DNA of 64,000 nt from Paucimonas lemoignei (GTDB taxonomy: Bacteria; Pseudomonadota; Gammaproteobacteria; Pseudomonadales; Pseudomonadaceae): NCBI GenBank assembly GCA_900475325.1, contig LS483371.1:5493501-5557500 (forward strand). The letters are read 5' to 3'. The translations under genes were made by a program, and so were the position numbers. Shown piece after piece: positions 1 through 8,729 of the stretch. Numbering within the stretch: the first letter of the stretch is position 1; each line of letters opens with the position of its first letter. The notes beneath the pieces are model-generated. The model was not told where the DNA came from and searched no databases. It saw only the letters and a program-made list of their open reading frames with translations.

Positions 1-130
1 CGGCGACAGGCAGGCCTGCCTCGGATCGAGAAGTGATAACGACCACTTCAGCTTGCGGATGCTGTGCCAACAGACGCAGCAACTCGACACCGGTGTAACC
101 CGTGCCGCCGACGATACCGACCTTGACCAT
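1..130 (-). CDS. argC: N-acetyl-gamma-glutamyl-phosphate reductase, 5' end only
   Basis: Only the first 43 codons are inside the window; the gene runs off the left edge. The translation opens [18 protein letters not shown], the N-terminal NADP-binding Rossmann loop (GGTGYTG) of ArgC, which reduces N-acetylglutamyl-phosphate to the semialdehyde in cytoplasmic arginine synthesis. It is divergent from hemJ with about 134 bp between starts, the same arrangement as argC (PA0662) and its neighbour in PAO1. The catalytic cysteine and the C-terminal half are not visible, so the assignment rests on the N-terminus and synteny. Confidence 0.88.
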
Positions 131-264
131 AACCTGCCCTCTACGTACCAACTGGAAAGCCGTCGATAATATGGGCCTAACGCGCCTGCGACAACCGACA
201 ACGTGACGTATGGCCGTACAAGCCACTACTATTTGTCCCACCGTGAACCTGGGAATAACTAAAA

Positions 265-690
265 ATGCTCTATTTATGGATCAAAGCGCTGCATATCGTG
301 TCAGTCGTATGCTGGTTCGCCGCGCTGTTCTACCTGCCAAGACTGTTCGTTTACCATTCCATGAGCGAGGACGCCATCAGCCGCGATCGCTTCTGCGTGA
401 TGGAGCGCAAGCTCTATCGAGGCATCATGGGCCCGGCGATGGTTGCAACGCTGGTCTTTGGCATCTGGCTGATCAGCCTGACCCCCGGGTTCATGTCTCA
501 GGCCTGGATGCACGCCAAATTGACACTGGTCGTGCTACTGATCGGCTATCACCACATGTGCGGCGCGCAGGTCAAACGTTTTGCTCGGGGCGAGAACGGC
601 CGCAGTCATGTGTTTTACCGCTGGTTCAATGAAGTCCCTGTATTGATCCTGATCGCGATCGTTATCCTGGTAGTGGTCAAACCGTTCTGA
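265..690 (+). CDS. hemJ: HemJ-type protoporphyrinogen IX oxidase, membrane protein
   Basis: A 141-residue integral membrane protein with four predicted hydrophobic helices and a very short cytoplasmic tail, the usual size for HemJ. Visible family features are the N-terminal [20 protein letters not shown] helix with its conserved histidine, RLFVYH after it, and [16 protein letters not shown] in the middle. HemJ oxidises protoporphyrinogen IX to protoporphyrin IX in haem synthesis, probably passing electrons to the quinone pool. The ATG at 265 follows a GGGAATAA stretch that can act as ribosome binding site. A 140-codon ORF overlapping in another frame is a shadow. Confidence 0.9.
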
Positions 691-813
691 CACAGCAATG
701 TGACGTCAATGCAGCTCTGCCCCATCGGCTGCATTGATGTATCTGAACCATGATGCAACCGCCTGCTCTTCTTCCGGCTCAGTTCGCCTTTATCCAAGAC
801 AAGGAAGCCAGAT

Positions 814-1713
814 ATGGCCAATACCCTTTACAAGATCGTGTTCGAAGGGCAGTTGCGCAATGGTGTTGATTCGCAAACCGCGAGGCTCAATCTGGCGCGG
901 CTATTCAAGAGTGAGCCATCGGCGGTAGAGAAACTCTTCAACGGCAATCCCATCGCCCTGAAACGCGGCCTCACCCAAGCCGATGCCGACGCCTACATCC
1001 AGGCGCTGAACGAGGCGGGTGTAGAAGCGCGTGTCGAACCTGATCTGGCCATCAGCCTGAGACTGGACGAAATCAAATCAGCTCCAGAGCAGGTCGCCTC
1101 ATCTGAATCCGCCTGGTCATCTCCTTATGCACCACCCAAGGCCTCCGTCACTGAACAGACCTGGGAATATGCGCCGCTCAACGTCTTCGGCATTCAGGGT
1201 CGGCTAGGGCGCTTGCGCTATCTGGCCTGGATGCTGGTGTTGATGGCGGCATCCGTGATGGTTCTCGGTGCCTGCACAATGGTGATGGGTTTCACCCTGA
1301 TCGGTGGCGGTTTACTGATGACCGTTGCCAGCGCGGCGGCGTTCGTGGTGCTCATACAGATCGGCGTGCGACGGCTGCACGACATGGGCTGGTCTGGGTG
1401 GTTATTGCTGTTGAATGTACTGCCTTATATCGGCACGATTTTCTTTTTACTGATGGTACTGATCCCTGGCAATAAAGGCGTCAATCGATATGGCGCACCA
1501 CCGCCCCCCAACTCCCGCAGCATCAAGGTGCTCGCGGTTGTGTGGTTACTGCTGATTGCCTTGGGTTTCATATCGGGCCTTTCCGGGGGCCTGGATGTTT
1601 TGCAAGAACAACTGGACGCTACCACCGCCGAATATGAACAATCACTGCCTTACGATGATCCGGTGCAAAAGCCCGGGCCGGATACGCAGCTTGAGGACGA
1701 CCAAGATCAATAG
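814..1713 (+). CDS. DUF805 family inner-membrane protein
   Basis: A 299-residue protein with two parts. Residues 1 to about 80 are soluble and resemble a small domain often placed before membrane regions in proteobacteria (KIVFEGQLRNGVD). Residues about 120-245 form the DUF805 membrane domain: GRLGRLRYLAWM at its start, several hydrophobic helices, and the conserved VRRLHDMGWSGW segment. The C-terminal tail after residue 270 is acidic and probably disordered. No enzymatic function is known for DUF805. The gene stands alone, 60 bp before an SDR gene in the same direction, so the two may be co-transcribed. Confidence 0.8.
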   Translation: MANTLYKIVFEGQLRNGVDSQTARLNLARLFKSEPSAVEKLFNGNPIALKRGLTQADADAYIQALNEAGVEARVEPDLAISLRLDEIKSAPEQVASSESAWSSPYAPPKASVTEQTWEYAPLNVFGIQGRLGRLRYLAWMLVLMAASVMVLGACTMVMGFTLIGGGLLMTVASAAAFVVLIQIGVRRLHDMGWSGWLLLLNVLPYIGTIFFLLMVLIPGNKGVNRYGAPPPPNSRSIKVLAVVWLLLIALGFISGLSGGLDVLQEQLDATTAEYEQSLPYDDPVQKPGPDTQLEDDQDQ

Positions 1714-1773
1714 CCTGTTTTGTAAAGCCCGGAATAACTTCTGCGGCTCGCGACACCCACACTGGAGAGTGGC

Positions 1774-2562
1774 ATGACCCGTTACGCCTTGATCACCGGG
1801 GCAACCAGCGGCATTGGCCTGGCCATGGCTGAAGCATTGGCTCGCCGAGGCCGTCGGCTGATTCTGGTTGCCCGCCAACGGGACCTGCTGGAAACCATCG
1901 CCATCGAACTGACTCAGCGCTTTGGCGTCGAGGTCCTGTTCCGTGCCTGCGATCTTGGAGAACCGCTGCGCCTATCGGGCTTTCTCCTGGAGCTGGAAGA
2001 AGAAGGCGCGCACCAGATTGATCTACTGGTGAATTGCGCAGGCATCGGCACATCCGGCCCCTTTCTCGCGCAGGACTGGGGCGTTGAGCAGGATCTCATC
2101 GACCTCAATATCCTGGCCCTTACCCGCCTCTGCCATACCGTTGGCAACCTGATGGCGCTGCAGGGGGGTGGTCAGATTCTAAACGTCGCCTCGGTTGCAG
2201 CTTTCAGAGCGGGCCCGTGGATGAGCACCTACCATGCAAGCAAAGCCTACGTGCTGCATTTCTCCGAAGGCTTGCGTGAAGAAGTGAAGAAGAACGGGAT
2301 AAAAGTCTCGGTGCTGTGCCCTGGCCCCACGCGAACGGCTTTTTTCCGTACATCGCAGCTTCAGGCAGGAAAAATCAACCCTCGTTACTGGATGACGCCT
2401 GAAGAAGTCGCGCTGTACACCGTTCGGGCATTAGCGAAAAACCGCGCAGTGATCGTCCCGGGCTGGCGCAACCGGATAATCGCATTCAGTCCGCGATTAC
2501 TGTCACGGTGGTTGAGCCGCAGCATCACCGGGGCTGTCAATAAATCCATGTGCTCACGCTGA
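1774..2562 (+). CDS. SDR family NAD(P)-dependent oxidoreductase
   Basis: A classical short-chain dehydrogenase of 262 residues. The nucleotide-binding glycine motif TGATSGIG lies at the N-terminus, NCAG follows near residue 90, the catalytic serine is in NVASVAAF, and YHASK provides the catalytic tyrosine and lysine. The closing PGPTRTAFF segment matches YqjQ/DltE-like SDRs that act on small hydrophobic carbonyls, but the substrate cannot be read from sequence. The GGAGAGTGGC stretch just before the ATG at 1774 is a good ribosome binding site. It is followed by a HIT gene in the same direction after 63 bp. Confidence 0.88.
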   Translation: MTRYALITGATSGIGLAMAEALARRGRRLILVARQRDLLETIAIELTQRFGVEVLFRACDLGEPLRLSGFLLELEEEGAHQIDLLVNCAGIGTSGPFLAQDWGVEQDLIDLNILALTRLCHTVGNLMALQGGGQILNVASVAAFRAGPWMSTYHASKAYVLHFSEGLREEVKKNGIKVSVLCPGPTRTAFFRTSQLQAGKINPRYWMTPEEVALYTVRALAKNRAVIVPGWRNRIIAFSPRLLSRWLSRSITGAVNKSMCSR

Positions 2563-2625
2563 ACCTGACAGGGTTGTACACTCAGTCAGCGCGATCATTT
2601 ACACACCCACAAGGAGAAAACAGCT

Positions 2626-2964
2626 GTGGATACTTTGTTCACCAAGATCATCAACCGGGAAATACCCGCGAAAATCATCTATGAAGATGACCAGGTGCTG
2701 GCCTTTCACGATATCGCTCCGCAGGCGCCGGTACATTTTCTGGTCATCCCGAAAAAGCCCATCCGCACGCTCAATGACTTGACCGAAGAAGACAAAGGGC
2801 TTGCCGGGCACATCGTGTTCACCGCACAGCGGCTGGCGATTGAACTGGGCTGCGAGGATGGATTCCGCGTGGTCATGAACTGCAATGAATTGGGCGGGCA
2901 GACGGTTTATCACATTCATATGCACGTATTGGGTCAACGCCAGATGAACTGGCCACCGGGTTGA
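2626..2964 (+). CDS. HIT family purine nucleoside phosphoramidase (HinT-like)
   Basis: A 112-residue histidine-triad protein. The C-terminal HIHMHVLG matches the catalytic HxHxHxx triad, with the N-terminal FTKIINREIPAKIIYEDD typical of HinT. Such proteins hydrolyse AMP-lysine and adenosine phosphoramidates in the cytoplasm as homodimers. The start is GTG at 2626, set by an AAGGAG ribosome binding site at 2611 and by family length. Synteny matches PA0656, next to coq7. A REP-like palindrome lies directly after its stop codon. Confidence 0.92.
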   Translation: MDTLFTKIINREIPAKIIYEDDQVLAFHDIAPQAPVHFLVIPKKPIRTLNDLTEEDKGLAGHIVFTAQRLAIELGCEDGFRVVMNCNELGGQTVYHIHMHVLGQRQMNWPPG

Positions 2965-2974
2965 TTCATGCCGA

Positions 2975-3048
2975 TAGGAGCCGCCGAAGGCTGCGAACAT
3001 CGGTGTACCTGATAAATCGATGTTCTCAGCCTGCGGCAGCTCCTACAG
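2975..3048. repeat. REP-type inverted repeat, family A
   Basis: Two arms TAGGAGCCGCCGAAGGCTG and its near reverse complement, about 23 bases each, flank a short central region. The same unit recurs at 21435, 43230 and 50412. It has the look of the abundant Pseudomonas intergenic REP elements and fills the gap between the HIT gene and coq7. Confidence 0.85.
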
Positions 3049-3132
3049 GATCGATGCGTCACGATGACCCAGCTCAACCCTCCCGAACACGATTCGGGTA
3101 GACTGGCCCCCATGGTTTTTCCGGAGGTGCTC

Positions 3133-3780
3133 ATGGCTACCGAACGTCACTACTCCCCTATTGATCGAATCCTGCTGCAAGCCGATGCCGCGATGCGCAC
3201 ATTGCTGCCGTCCAAGGGTTATTCCTTCCGCCCTTCACCGGCTATCGTTCAACCCGAAGTCAAAATGAGCGACGTCGACACCAAACATGTCGCCGGGCTG
3301 ATGCGCATCAACCACACTGGCGAAGTCTGTGCTCAGGCGCTTTATCAGGGCCAGGCGCTGACAGCCAAACTGCCCAATGTCCGCAAGGCCATGGAGCACG
3401 CTGCCGAAGAAGAGATCGACCACTTGATCTGGTGCGAACAACGCATTCACCAATTGGGCAGCCACACCAGTGTGCTCAACCCACTGTTTTATGGCCTGTC
3501 GTTCGGGATCGGCGCTGCCGCCGGGCTGATCAGCGACAAGGTCAGCCTGGGTTTTGTTGCGGCGACCGAAGATCAGGTCTGCAAACACCTGAACGAGCAT
3601 CTGGAGCAAATCCCGGCAGAGGACGAAAAATCCCGCGCGATTCTGGAGCAGATGCGCAAAGACGAAGAGCATCACGCCGAGAGCGCATTGAACGCCGGAG
3701 GCTTCCGTTTCCCAGCGCCTATCAAGTTTGGCATGGCCGTGCTGGCCAAAGTCATGACTAAAAGCACATACCGAATATAA
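3133..3780 (+). CDS. coq7: Ubiquinone biosynthesis hydroxylase Coq7 (demethoxyubiquinone hydroxylase)
   Basis: A 215-residue carboxylate-bridged di-iron hydroxylase that adds the last ring hydroxyl in ubiquinone synthesis at the membrane. Iron ligands are visible as E in [15 protein letters not shown], as AAEEEIDH, and as the C-terminal [12 protein letters not shown]. An ATG 69 bases upstream is possible, but the ATG at 3133 has GGAGG seven bases before it and gives the family N-terminus ([12 protein letters not shown]). The family A REP lies upstream and a short terminator-like hairpin downstream at 3890. Confidence 0.93.
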   Translation: MATERHYSPIDRILLQADAAMRTLLPSKGYSFRPSPAIVQPEVKMSDVDTKHVAGLMRINHTGEVCAQALYQGQALTAKLPNVRKAMEHAAEEEIDHLIWCEQRIHQLGSHTSVLNPLFYGLSFGIGAAAGLISDKVSLGFVAATEDQVCKHLNEHLEQIPAEDEKSRAILEQMRKDEEHHAESALNAGGFRFPAPIKFGMAVLAKVMTKSTYRI

Positions 3781-3889
3781 CTTCGCGGCAACTAGTGGCG
3801 GGTATTAGCGCATTACCCGCCCGGCAAGATTATTACCGTTCTTGATATTCACTATCGCAGAGAGTGGCTTTTCATCTCATTCTGAACGC

Positions 3890-3912
3890 GTACCCTATCG
3901 GGTACTTTTTTT
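3890..3912 (+). terminator. Small rho-independent terminator after coq7
   Basis: A perfect 6-bp stem GTACCC / GGGTAC with loop TATC, followed directly by seven T. It ends five bases before the start of the next gene, so it more likely ends coq7 transcripts, or damps read-through, than belongs to the coding region. It argues against the longer upstream start of the next ORF. Confidence 0.55.
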
Positions 3913-3916
3913 CAGG

Positions 3917-4612
3917 ATGGCCGCAATGTCCAGCCAGCAACACACTTCCAGGCATCACACCACGACTGCATCGTCTCCATGGGTCGATAGCGCTCAAGAC
4001 TTACAGCAACTCAAAAAAGCCTCGGTTGCTTTTCTGTTGTTCATATCGTTGATATGCGCAGCATTTGGGCTGATCTATCTGGACGTCGCTGTTGCCCATA
4101 CGCAACTGCTTGAAACGTCATTCACAGAGATCGCTCAAGAGCTGATGCTGGCGACGTGCGCAGTGCTGTTCTGGGCCAATCGCGGTGCCGTAGAGCAAAA
4201 AAGCTTCAATGCACTGGCAGGAGGCCTTTTCGCCTGCATGTTCATCCGCGAACTTGATGGTTTGTTTGACCCGATCAGCCATAGCTTCTGGCTGTGGCCC
4301 GCGCTGGCAACTGCCGCCGTGTGCCTGTTCAAAGGCTTTGGCACCCCTCGCAGCCGAGCCAACAGCATCTCGGCGCTTGCGCGGTTTAGTCGAAGCAGCG
4401 GCTTCAGCATGATTGTTGCCGGCTTTGGCGTACTGGTGTTTTCCCGGATATTCGGTATGGGCACGTTATGGCATCAAATTCTGCAAGAAGGCTATCAACG
4501 CATGGCGAAGACAATGGTCGAGGAAGGTTTGGAGCTGATTGCGTATTGCATCTTCCTCACCGGTAGTCTTCAGTACTACTTCCAGCAGTCAAAAGTTTCT
4601 CAGCGGATATAA
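3917..4612 (+). CDS. Multi-pass membrane protein of unknown function
   Basis: A 231-residue protein from the ATG at 3917 (another in-frame ATG lies at 3926). A short polar histidine- and serine-rich N-terminus is followed by about six hydrophobic segments, for example in SVAFLLFISLICAAF and SFWLWPALATAAVCLF. A conserved-looking acidic/arginine pair (FIRELDGLFD) sits between helices three and four. I do not recognise the family. It occupies the gap between coq7 and the OsmC-like gene, where PAO1 has speD as far as I recall. A strong bidirectional terminator follows. Confidence 0.65.
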   Translation: MAAMSSQQHTSRHHTTTASSPWVDSAQDLQQLKKASVAFLLFISLICAAFGLIYLDVAVAHTQLLETSFTEIAQELMLATCAVLFWANRGAVEQKSFNALAGGLFACMFIRELDGLFDPISHSFWLWPALATAAVCLFKGFGTPRSRANSISALARFSRSSGFSMIVAGFGVLVFSRIFGMGTLWHQILQEGYQRMAKTMVEEGLELIAYCIFLTGSLQYYFQQSKVSQRI

Positions 4613-4636
4613 CGTTCTTCAACGTTTAGTTCGCAC

Positions 4637-4667
4637 AAAAAAAGGCGCCTGATCGGGCGCCTTTTTT
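4637..4667. terminator. Bidirectional rho-independent terminator
   Basis: A run of A, then GGCGCC / GGGCGCC around TGATC, then a run of T. With A and T tracts on both sides, it can end both the plus-strand membrane-protein gene and the converging minus-strand OsmC-like gene, whose stop is about 20 bases further on. Confidence 0.85.
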
Positions 4668-4686
4668 ATTTGTTGAATCAGGCCTT

Positions 4687-5115
4687 TCAACCCAACTCAA
4701 CGATTTCATAATCGTGGGTGATCTCGACGCCAGCATTACCCAACATGATAGACGCGGAGCAGTACTTCTCAGCCGACAGTTCGATGGCGCGCTTAACCTG
4801 AGCCTCTTTCAGTCCACGGCCCTTGACCACGAAATGCAGGTGGATCTTGGTGAAGACCTTTGGATCTTCATTGGCACGTTCAGCTTCCAGAAAAGCCTCG
4901 CAGCTTTCAACCGGCTGACGCGACTTCTTCAGAATGCTGACCACATCGAAGTTGCTGCAACCACCCAAGCCAATCAGCACCATTTCCATAGGCCGCACGC
5001 CGAGGTTGCGCCCACCACTCTCGGGCGGGCCATCCATTACAACCACATGACCGCTGCCGGATTCACCGAGGAACATGGCTTCACCAGCCCATTGAATGCG
5101 TGCCTTCATCGCCAA
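4687..5115 (-). CDS. OsmC/Ohr family protein (YhfA-like)
   Basis: A 142-residue OsmC-fold protein. The central GLGGCSNFDVVSILKKSR contains the first conserved cysteine with its helix, and the second is in AEKYCSASIMLG; together they mark the peroxiredoxin-like thiol pair. The sequence is closer to the YhfA branch than to Ohr, so peroxide reduction is likely but not certain. It diverges from vfr/crp, as PA0653 does in PAO1. An alternative start two codons in (MKARIQW) is equally plausible. Confidence 0.85.
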   Translation of the reverse strand: MAMKARIQWAGEAMFLGESGSGHVVVMDGPPESGGRNLGVRPMEMVLIGLGGCSNFDVVSILKKSRQPVESCEAFLEAERANEDPKVFTKIHLHFVVKGRGLKEAQVKRAIELSAEKYCSASIMLGNAGVEITHDYEIVELG

Positions 5116-5179
5116 GACTCCACTGCTAAAAAAGTGGCGGCCAGCTTAGCACAGCGCCTCGCGTCGGCCGATTTTGCGG

Positions 5180-5194
5180 CTAAATTCGATTTAG
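5180..5194. promoter_or_regulatory. 15-bp palindrome in the osmC-like / crp divergent region
   Basis: CTAAAT TCG ATTTAG is a perfect 6+3+6 palindrome in the 200-bp divergent gap, about 65 bases upstream of the OsmC-like start and 120 upstream of crp. It resembles a dimeric-repressor operator but not the CRP consensus. The regulator is unknown. Confidence 0.3.
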
Positions 5195-5315
5195 AAATAA
5201 ACATGTAGGAAATTTCGGAAAAGGCTACGAATGCCCGGCAAAAAGGTGGCTAAATGCGATGTCCTGCCGATAACGATAACAATGACCTCCAGCGAAGCAT
5301 TTTCAGGACCCAAGA

Positions 5316-5957
5316 ATGGCTATCCCCCTGACTCCCAAGATCAAGCACCTGGACAAATTCCTCTCCCACGCTCAGCGTCGGCGTCATCCGGCCAAGGCCA
5401 ATATCATCTGCGCGGGCGATCGTTCAGAGTCGCTGTACTTGATAGTCAAAGGCTCTGTAACCGTCTTGATCGAAGACGAGGAAGGCCGCGAGATGATTGT
5501 CGCCTACCTCAACTCCGGAGATTTCTTCGGAGAGTTGGGTCTTTTCGATTCATCAGGGCAGGAAAACATTCGCAGCGCCTGGGTCAGAACCAAGACCGAA
5601 TGCGACCTGGCAGAAATCAGCTACAGCAAATTCCGCGAGCTTTCGCATCAGGAGCCAGAAATCCTTTACGACCTCGGCAGCCAGATGGCCGAGCGCCTGC
5701 GCAACACGACGCGCAAAGTCGGCGACCTGGCGTTCCTCGATGTTACCGGCCGAGTGGCCCGTACATTGCTGGACCTGTGCAAACAGCCAGACGCAATGAC
5801 CCACCCCGACGGCATGCAAATCAAGATCACTCGTCAGGAAATCGGACGCATCGTGGGTTGTTCACGGGAGATGGTCGGCCGCGTGCTCAAAGCTCTGGAA
5901 GAACAAAAGCTGGTGCACGTCAAAGGCAAGACCATGGTGGTGTTCGGGACTCGGTGA
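5316..5957 (+). CDS. crp: cAMP-activated global regulator Vfr/CRP
   Basis: A 213-residue CRP-family regulator, called Vfr in Pseudomonas. Residues about 15-125 form the cyclic-nucleotide-binding barrel ([12 protein letters not shown], then RSAWV supplying the phosphate-contacting arginine and serine). A long dimerisation helix follows, then the winged helix with [20 protein letters not shown] as recognition region. The C-terminus [13 protein letters not shown] is typical of Vfr. In P. aeruginosa it controls virulence and quorum-sensing genes. It converges with the lipoate-ligase-like gene across a REP pair. Confidence 0.95.
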   Translation: MAIPLTPKIKHLDKFLSHAQRRRHPAKANIICAGDRSESLYLIVKGSVTVLIEDEEGREMIVAYLNSGDFFGELGLFDSSGQENIRSAWVRTKTECDLAEISYSKFRELSHQEPEILYDLGSQMAERLRNTTRKVGDLAFLDVTGRVARTLLDLCKQPDAMTHPDGMQIKITRQEIGRIVGCSREMVGRVLKALEEQKLVHVKGKTMVVFGTR

Positions 5958-5997
5958 GATTTTTTCGCGGTTGATCAGTGAGAGCGCCGAACCTTTG

Positions 5998-6085
5998 CAG
6001 GAGCGAACTTGTTCGCGAGGCGGCGGGACTGGCTATACATAAAAGTCGTTTGCGTGCCGCCCTCGCCAACAAGTTGGCTCCTACA
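5998..6085. repeat. REP-type inverted repeat, family C
   Basis: Arms CAGGAGCGAACTTGTTCGCG and CTCGCCAACAAGTTGGCTCC in opposite orientation, about 40 bases apart. The same family recurs at 50187 and, more diverged, at 29289. It lies between the converging crp and lipoate-ligase-like genes, and its right arm contains the stop codon of the latter (6081-6083). Confidence 0.85.
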
Positions 6086-6782
6086 GAGACAAATCCGAGA
6101 GCATTGCCTGGTAGACCCCCGCCAATCTCTCCAGCACACCCTCCACCGGAAACGCCTCACCCAACGCAATGTGGCTATCAGCCCGTACCCGCTGTTCCAG
6201 TTCGCAAATCTCATTGAAACGATTGACCGCCGCGGCCATTTCCCGGCGCTCGTCCGCCACCAGTAATGCGCCATGTGCCAGCACCACAGGTCTGAGACCA
6301 CCCTGGCTTTGCCGCCAACGCTGAGCGGTCCCCACCATTTTGCGGCCGTCGAGATTGACGTTGTAACGCCCATCACAGAACGCCCCCTCGACCTCCCCTA
6401 ACGAAGCACTGCCGCCCAGCCCATTCAACACGTCGAGAATCGGCTGACAGAGACGGCGATAAGCGATTTCGATACGGTCGCGATCAGGGTCGCTTTTAGG
6501 TTGGGCGTAAACCAGCGCGATGTTGACGGTCGCTGACGATTGCGGCACAGGTTCGCCACCGGTTTCACGCAAGAGAATCGGCCAGCCGCTGTCAGCAAGG
6601 GTTTCGCTGGCTTCAACGAAACCGGGCAAACGGCTCATACGCCGGGGCATAACCAGCGCCCGATCACGCGGGCGCCAGAGCAACAATCCAACATCCTTTT
6701 GAGCAGCACCCACCGTAGTCAGCAGGTCAAGCTCGGTCTGCAGGCCTGCCTCGACGCAGATATCAATGACTGAATCAGACAT
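6081..6782 (-). CDS. Lipoate-protein ligase A-like (BPL/LPL fold) protein
   Basis: A 233-residue protein with a diverged biotin/lipoate ligase fold. The lysine loop DGRKMVGTAQRW corresponds to the catalytic NGRKIAGSA-type motif of LplA, and LRETGGEPVP replaces the usual RRxSGGG lipoyl-binding loop, so activity on lipoate is uncertain. It begins 43 bp downstream of trpC and is probably transcribed with the trp genes. PP_0423 of P. putida occupies the same position, as I recall. The stop codon falls inside a REP element. Confidence 0.75.
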   Translation of the reverse strand: MSDSVIDICVEAGLQTELDLLTTVGAAQKDVGLLLWRPRDRALVMPRRMSRLPGFVEASETLADSGWPILLRETGGEPVPQSSATVNIALVYAQPKSDPDRDRIEIAYRRLCQPILDVLNGLGGSASLGEVEGAFCDGRYNVNLDGRKMVGTAQRWRQSQGGLRPVVLAHGALLVADERREMAAAVNRFNEICELEQRVRADSHIALGEAFPVEGVLERLAGVYQAMLSDLSL

Positions 6783-6825
6783 GTGGATCCTTTGTTAAAC
6801 CGTCGAAGCAGCGTCTGAAAACGGG

Positions 6826-7662
6826 TCAGTCCAGTGTGGAATTGCTGACCGGTGCCCCGCGCTCAGGAAAGAACAACCGCTGCAACTCAGCGCCAGGCTG
6901 CTCGGCACGCATGAACGCTTCACCAACCAGGAAGGAATACACGTCGCTGATTTCCATCAGCTCGACATCCGCGCGATTGAGGATGCCGCTCTCGGTGATG
7001 ACCAGACGATCACGCGGAATACGCGGCAGCAGGTCCAGCGTGGTTTCCAGGCTCACTTCGAAGGTGTGCAGGTTGCGGTTGTTGACGCCCACCAATGGCG
7101 TGTCGAGGGTTTTCAGTGCGCGCTCCAGCTCGTCACCGTCATGCACTTCAACCAACACGTCCAGGCCCACGCTTTTGGCAACGGATGCCAGCTCGGCCAT
7201 TTTCACGTCATCAAGTGCGGAGACAATCAACAGTACACAGTCAGCGCCCAACGCACGGGCTTCGATGATTTGATAGGGGTCAACCATGAAGTCCTTGCGA
7301 ATCACCGGCAGGCTGCACGCCGCACGTGCCTGTTGCAGATAGGCGTCGGCGCCCTGGAAGAAATCGATATCAGTCAGGACTGAAAGGCAGGTGGCCCCGC
7401 CCTTCTCGTAGCTCTTGGCGATGTCGGCCGGCACGAAGTTTTCGCGGATGACGCCTTTGCTCGGTGAGGCTTTCTTGATTTCGGCGATGACCGCTGGCTG
7501 CTTGCGCTTGGCCTGCTCGATTAAGGCTTTTGCGAAACCGCGCACCGGATCAGCTGCTGCGGCCAGACGCTCGACTTCAGCAAGGCTGACAGACGAACGC
7601 CGGGCGGCCACTTCCTCAGCCTTGCGGGCAAGTATTTTTTCCAGAACTGTTGGCACGCTCAT
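6826..7662 (-). CDS. trpC: Indole-3-glycerol phosphate synthase
   Basis: A 278-residue TIM-barrel enzyme converting carboxyphenylamino-deoxyribulose phosphate to indole-3-glycerol phosphate in tryptophan synthesis. Visible hallmarks are [11 protein letters not shown] with the catalytic lysine, [29 protein letters not shown] and ITESGI. It is a stand-alone TrpC without a fused TrpF domain, as in other pseudomonads. Its start overlaps the trpD stop by four bases (ATGA at 7659-7662), so the two are translationally coupled. Confidence 0.97.
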   Translation of the reverse strand: MSVPTVLEKILARKAEEVAARRSSVSLAEVERLAAAADPVRGFAKALIEQAKRKQPAVIAEIKKASPSKGVIRENFVPADIAKSYEKGGATCLSVLTDIDFFQGADAYLQQARAACSLPVIRKDFMVDPYQIIEARALGADCVLLIVSALDDVKMAELASVAKSVGLDVLVEVHDGDELERALKTLDTPLVGVNNRNLHTFEVSLETTLDLLPRIPRDRLVITESGILNRADVELMEISDVYSFLVGEAFMRAEQPGAELQRLFFPERGAPVSNSTLD

Positions 7663-8708
7663 TCTTCATTCTCCTGCTTGAATACCGCGGTAAAGGCACC
7701 CAATTCGTCCATCTTCTCCCGGGCCAGGCCGGTGTGAAGCGCATCATGAGCCAGCTCCACGCCCTCTTTAAGGGTCGAGGCATGATCGGCAGCATAAAGC
7801 GCCGCGCCTGCATTGAGCACTATCATTTCCGCGGCTTTCTGCCCGTGCTCTGTTTTGCGACGGCCCAGTGCATCGCGAATCAGCGCCAACGAGGCTTCAG
7901 GCCCGTCGACAGCCAGGCCGAACAGGCTCTGGCTTTTCATGCCCAGGTCTTCGGGTTGCACCCAATACTCGGTGATTTCGCCGTTTTTCAGCTCAGCAAC
8001 AAAAGTCGGTGCAGCCAGGCTGAACTCGTCCAGGCCATCTTGGGAATGCACGACCAACACATGCTTACTGCCCAGGCGAAGCAGCACTTCGGCCAGCGGG
8101 CGACACAATGCCTGACTGAATACGCCCACCACCTGGTGCTGCACGCCGGCCGGATTGGTCAGCGGGCCCAGCATATTGAACAAGGTACGCAGGCCCAGGT
8201 CACGACGCGGCCCCGCCGCATGTTTCATGGCACCGTGATGTGCCTGAGCAAACATGAAACCAATGCCCACGCTGTCAATGCAACGTGCCACCTGTACCGG
8301 GGTGAGATTCAGATAAACGCCCGCCGCCTCAAGCAGATCGGCGCTGCCGCTCTTGCCAGACACCGCGCGGTTGCCGTGCTTGGCCACCGTACAACCAGCA
8401 GCAGCCACGACAAATGACGAAGCGGTAGACACGTTGAAGATATTGGCGCCATCTCCGCCCGTACCGACCACATCGACCACACGATCGAGGGTCTGCAGCT
8501 CCACCTTGCCCGCCAACTCTCGCATGACCAGAACGGCACCGACGATTTCATCGATGCTTTCGCTCTTCATCCGCATGCCCATCATGAAAGCGCCAATCTG
8601 GGCCTCCGTGCATTGGCCGGTCATGATGGCGCGCATGACATCGCTCATCTCGGAGGTGCTCAAATCCAGATTATCGACCACACGCCCCAGCGCAGTTTTG
8701 ATATCCAT
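7659..8708 (-). CDS. trpD: Anthranilate phosphoribosyltransferase
   Basis: From the ATG at 8708 the protein has 349 residues and begins [16 protein letters not shown], the usual Pseudomonas TrpD start; another ATG four codons upstream is possible. The enzyme joins anthranilate to PRPP. The PRPP loop [16 protein letters not shown] and the [19 protein letters not shown] motif are intact. It is the middle gene of trpGDC, 21 bp after trpG and overlapping trpC by four bases. Confidence 0.97.
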   Translation of the reverse strand: MDIKTALGRVVDNLDLSTSEMSDVMRAIMTGQCTEAQIGAFMMGMRMKSESIDEIVGAVLVMRELAGKVELQTLDRVVDVVGTGGDGANIFNVSTASSFVVAAAGCTVAKHGNRAVSGKSGSADLLEAAGVYLNLTPVQVARCIDSVGIGFMFAQAHHGAMKHAAGPRRDLGLRTLFNMLGPLTNPAGVQHQVVGVFSQALCRPLAEVLLRLGSKHVLVVHSQDGLDEFSLAAPTFVAELKNGEITEYWVQPEDLGMKSQSLFGLAVDGPEASLALIRDALGRRKTEHGQKAAEMIVLNAGAALYAADHASTLKEGVELAHDALHTGLAREKMDELGAFTAVFKQENEE

Positions 8709-8729
8709 TGGCTTAGTCATAACGAATCC

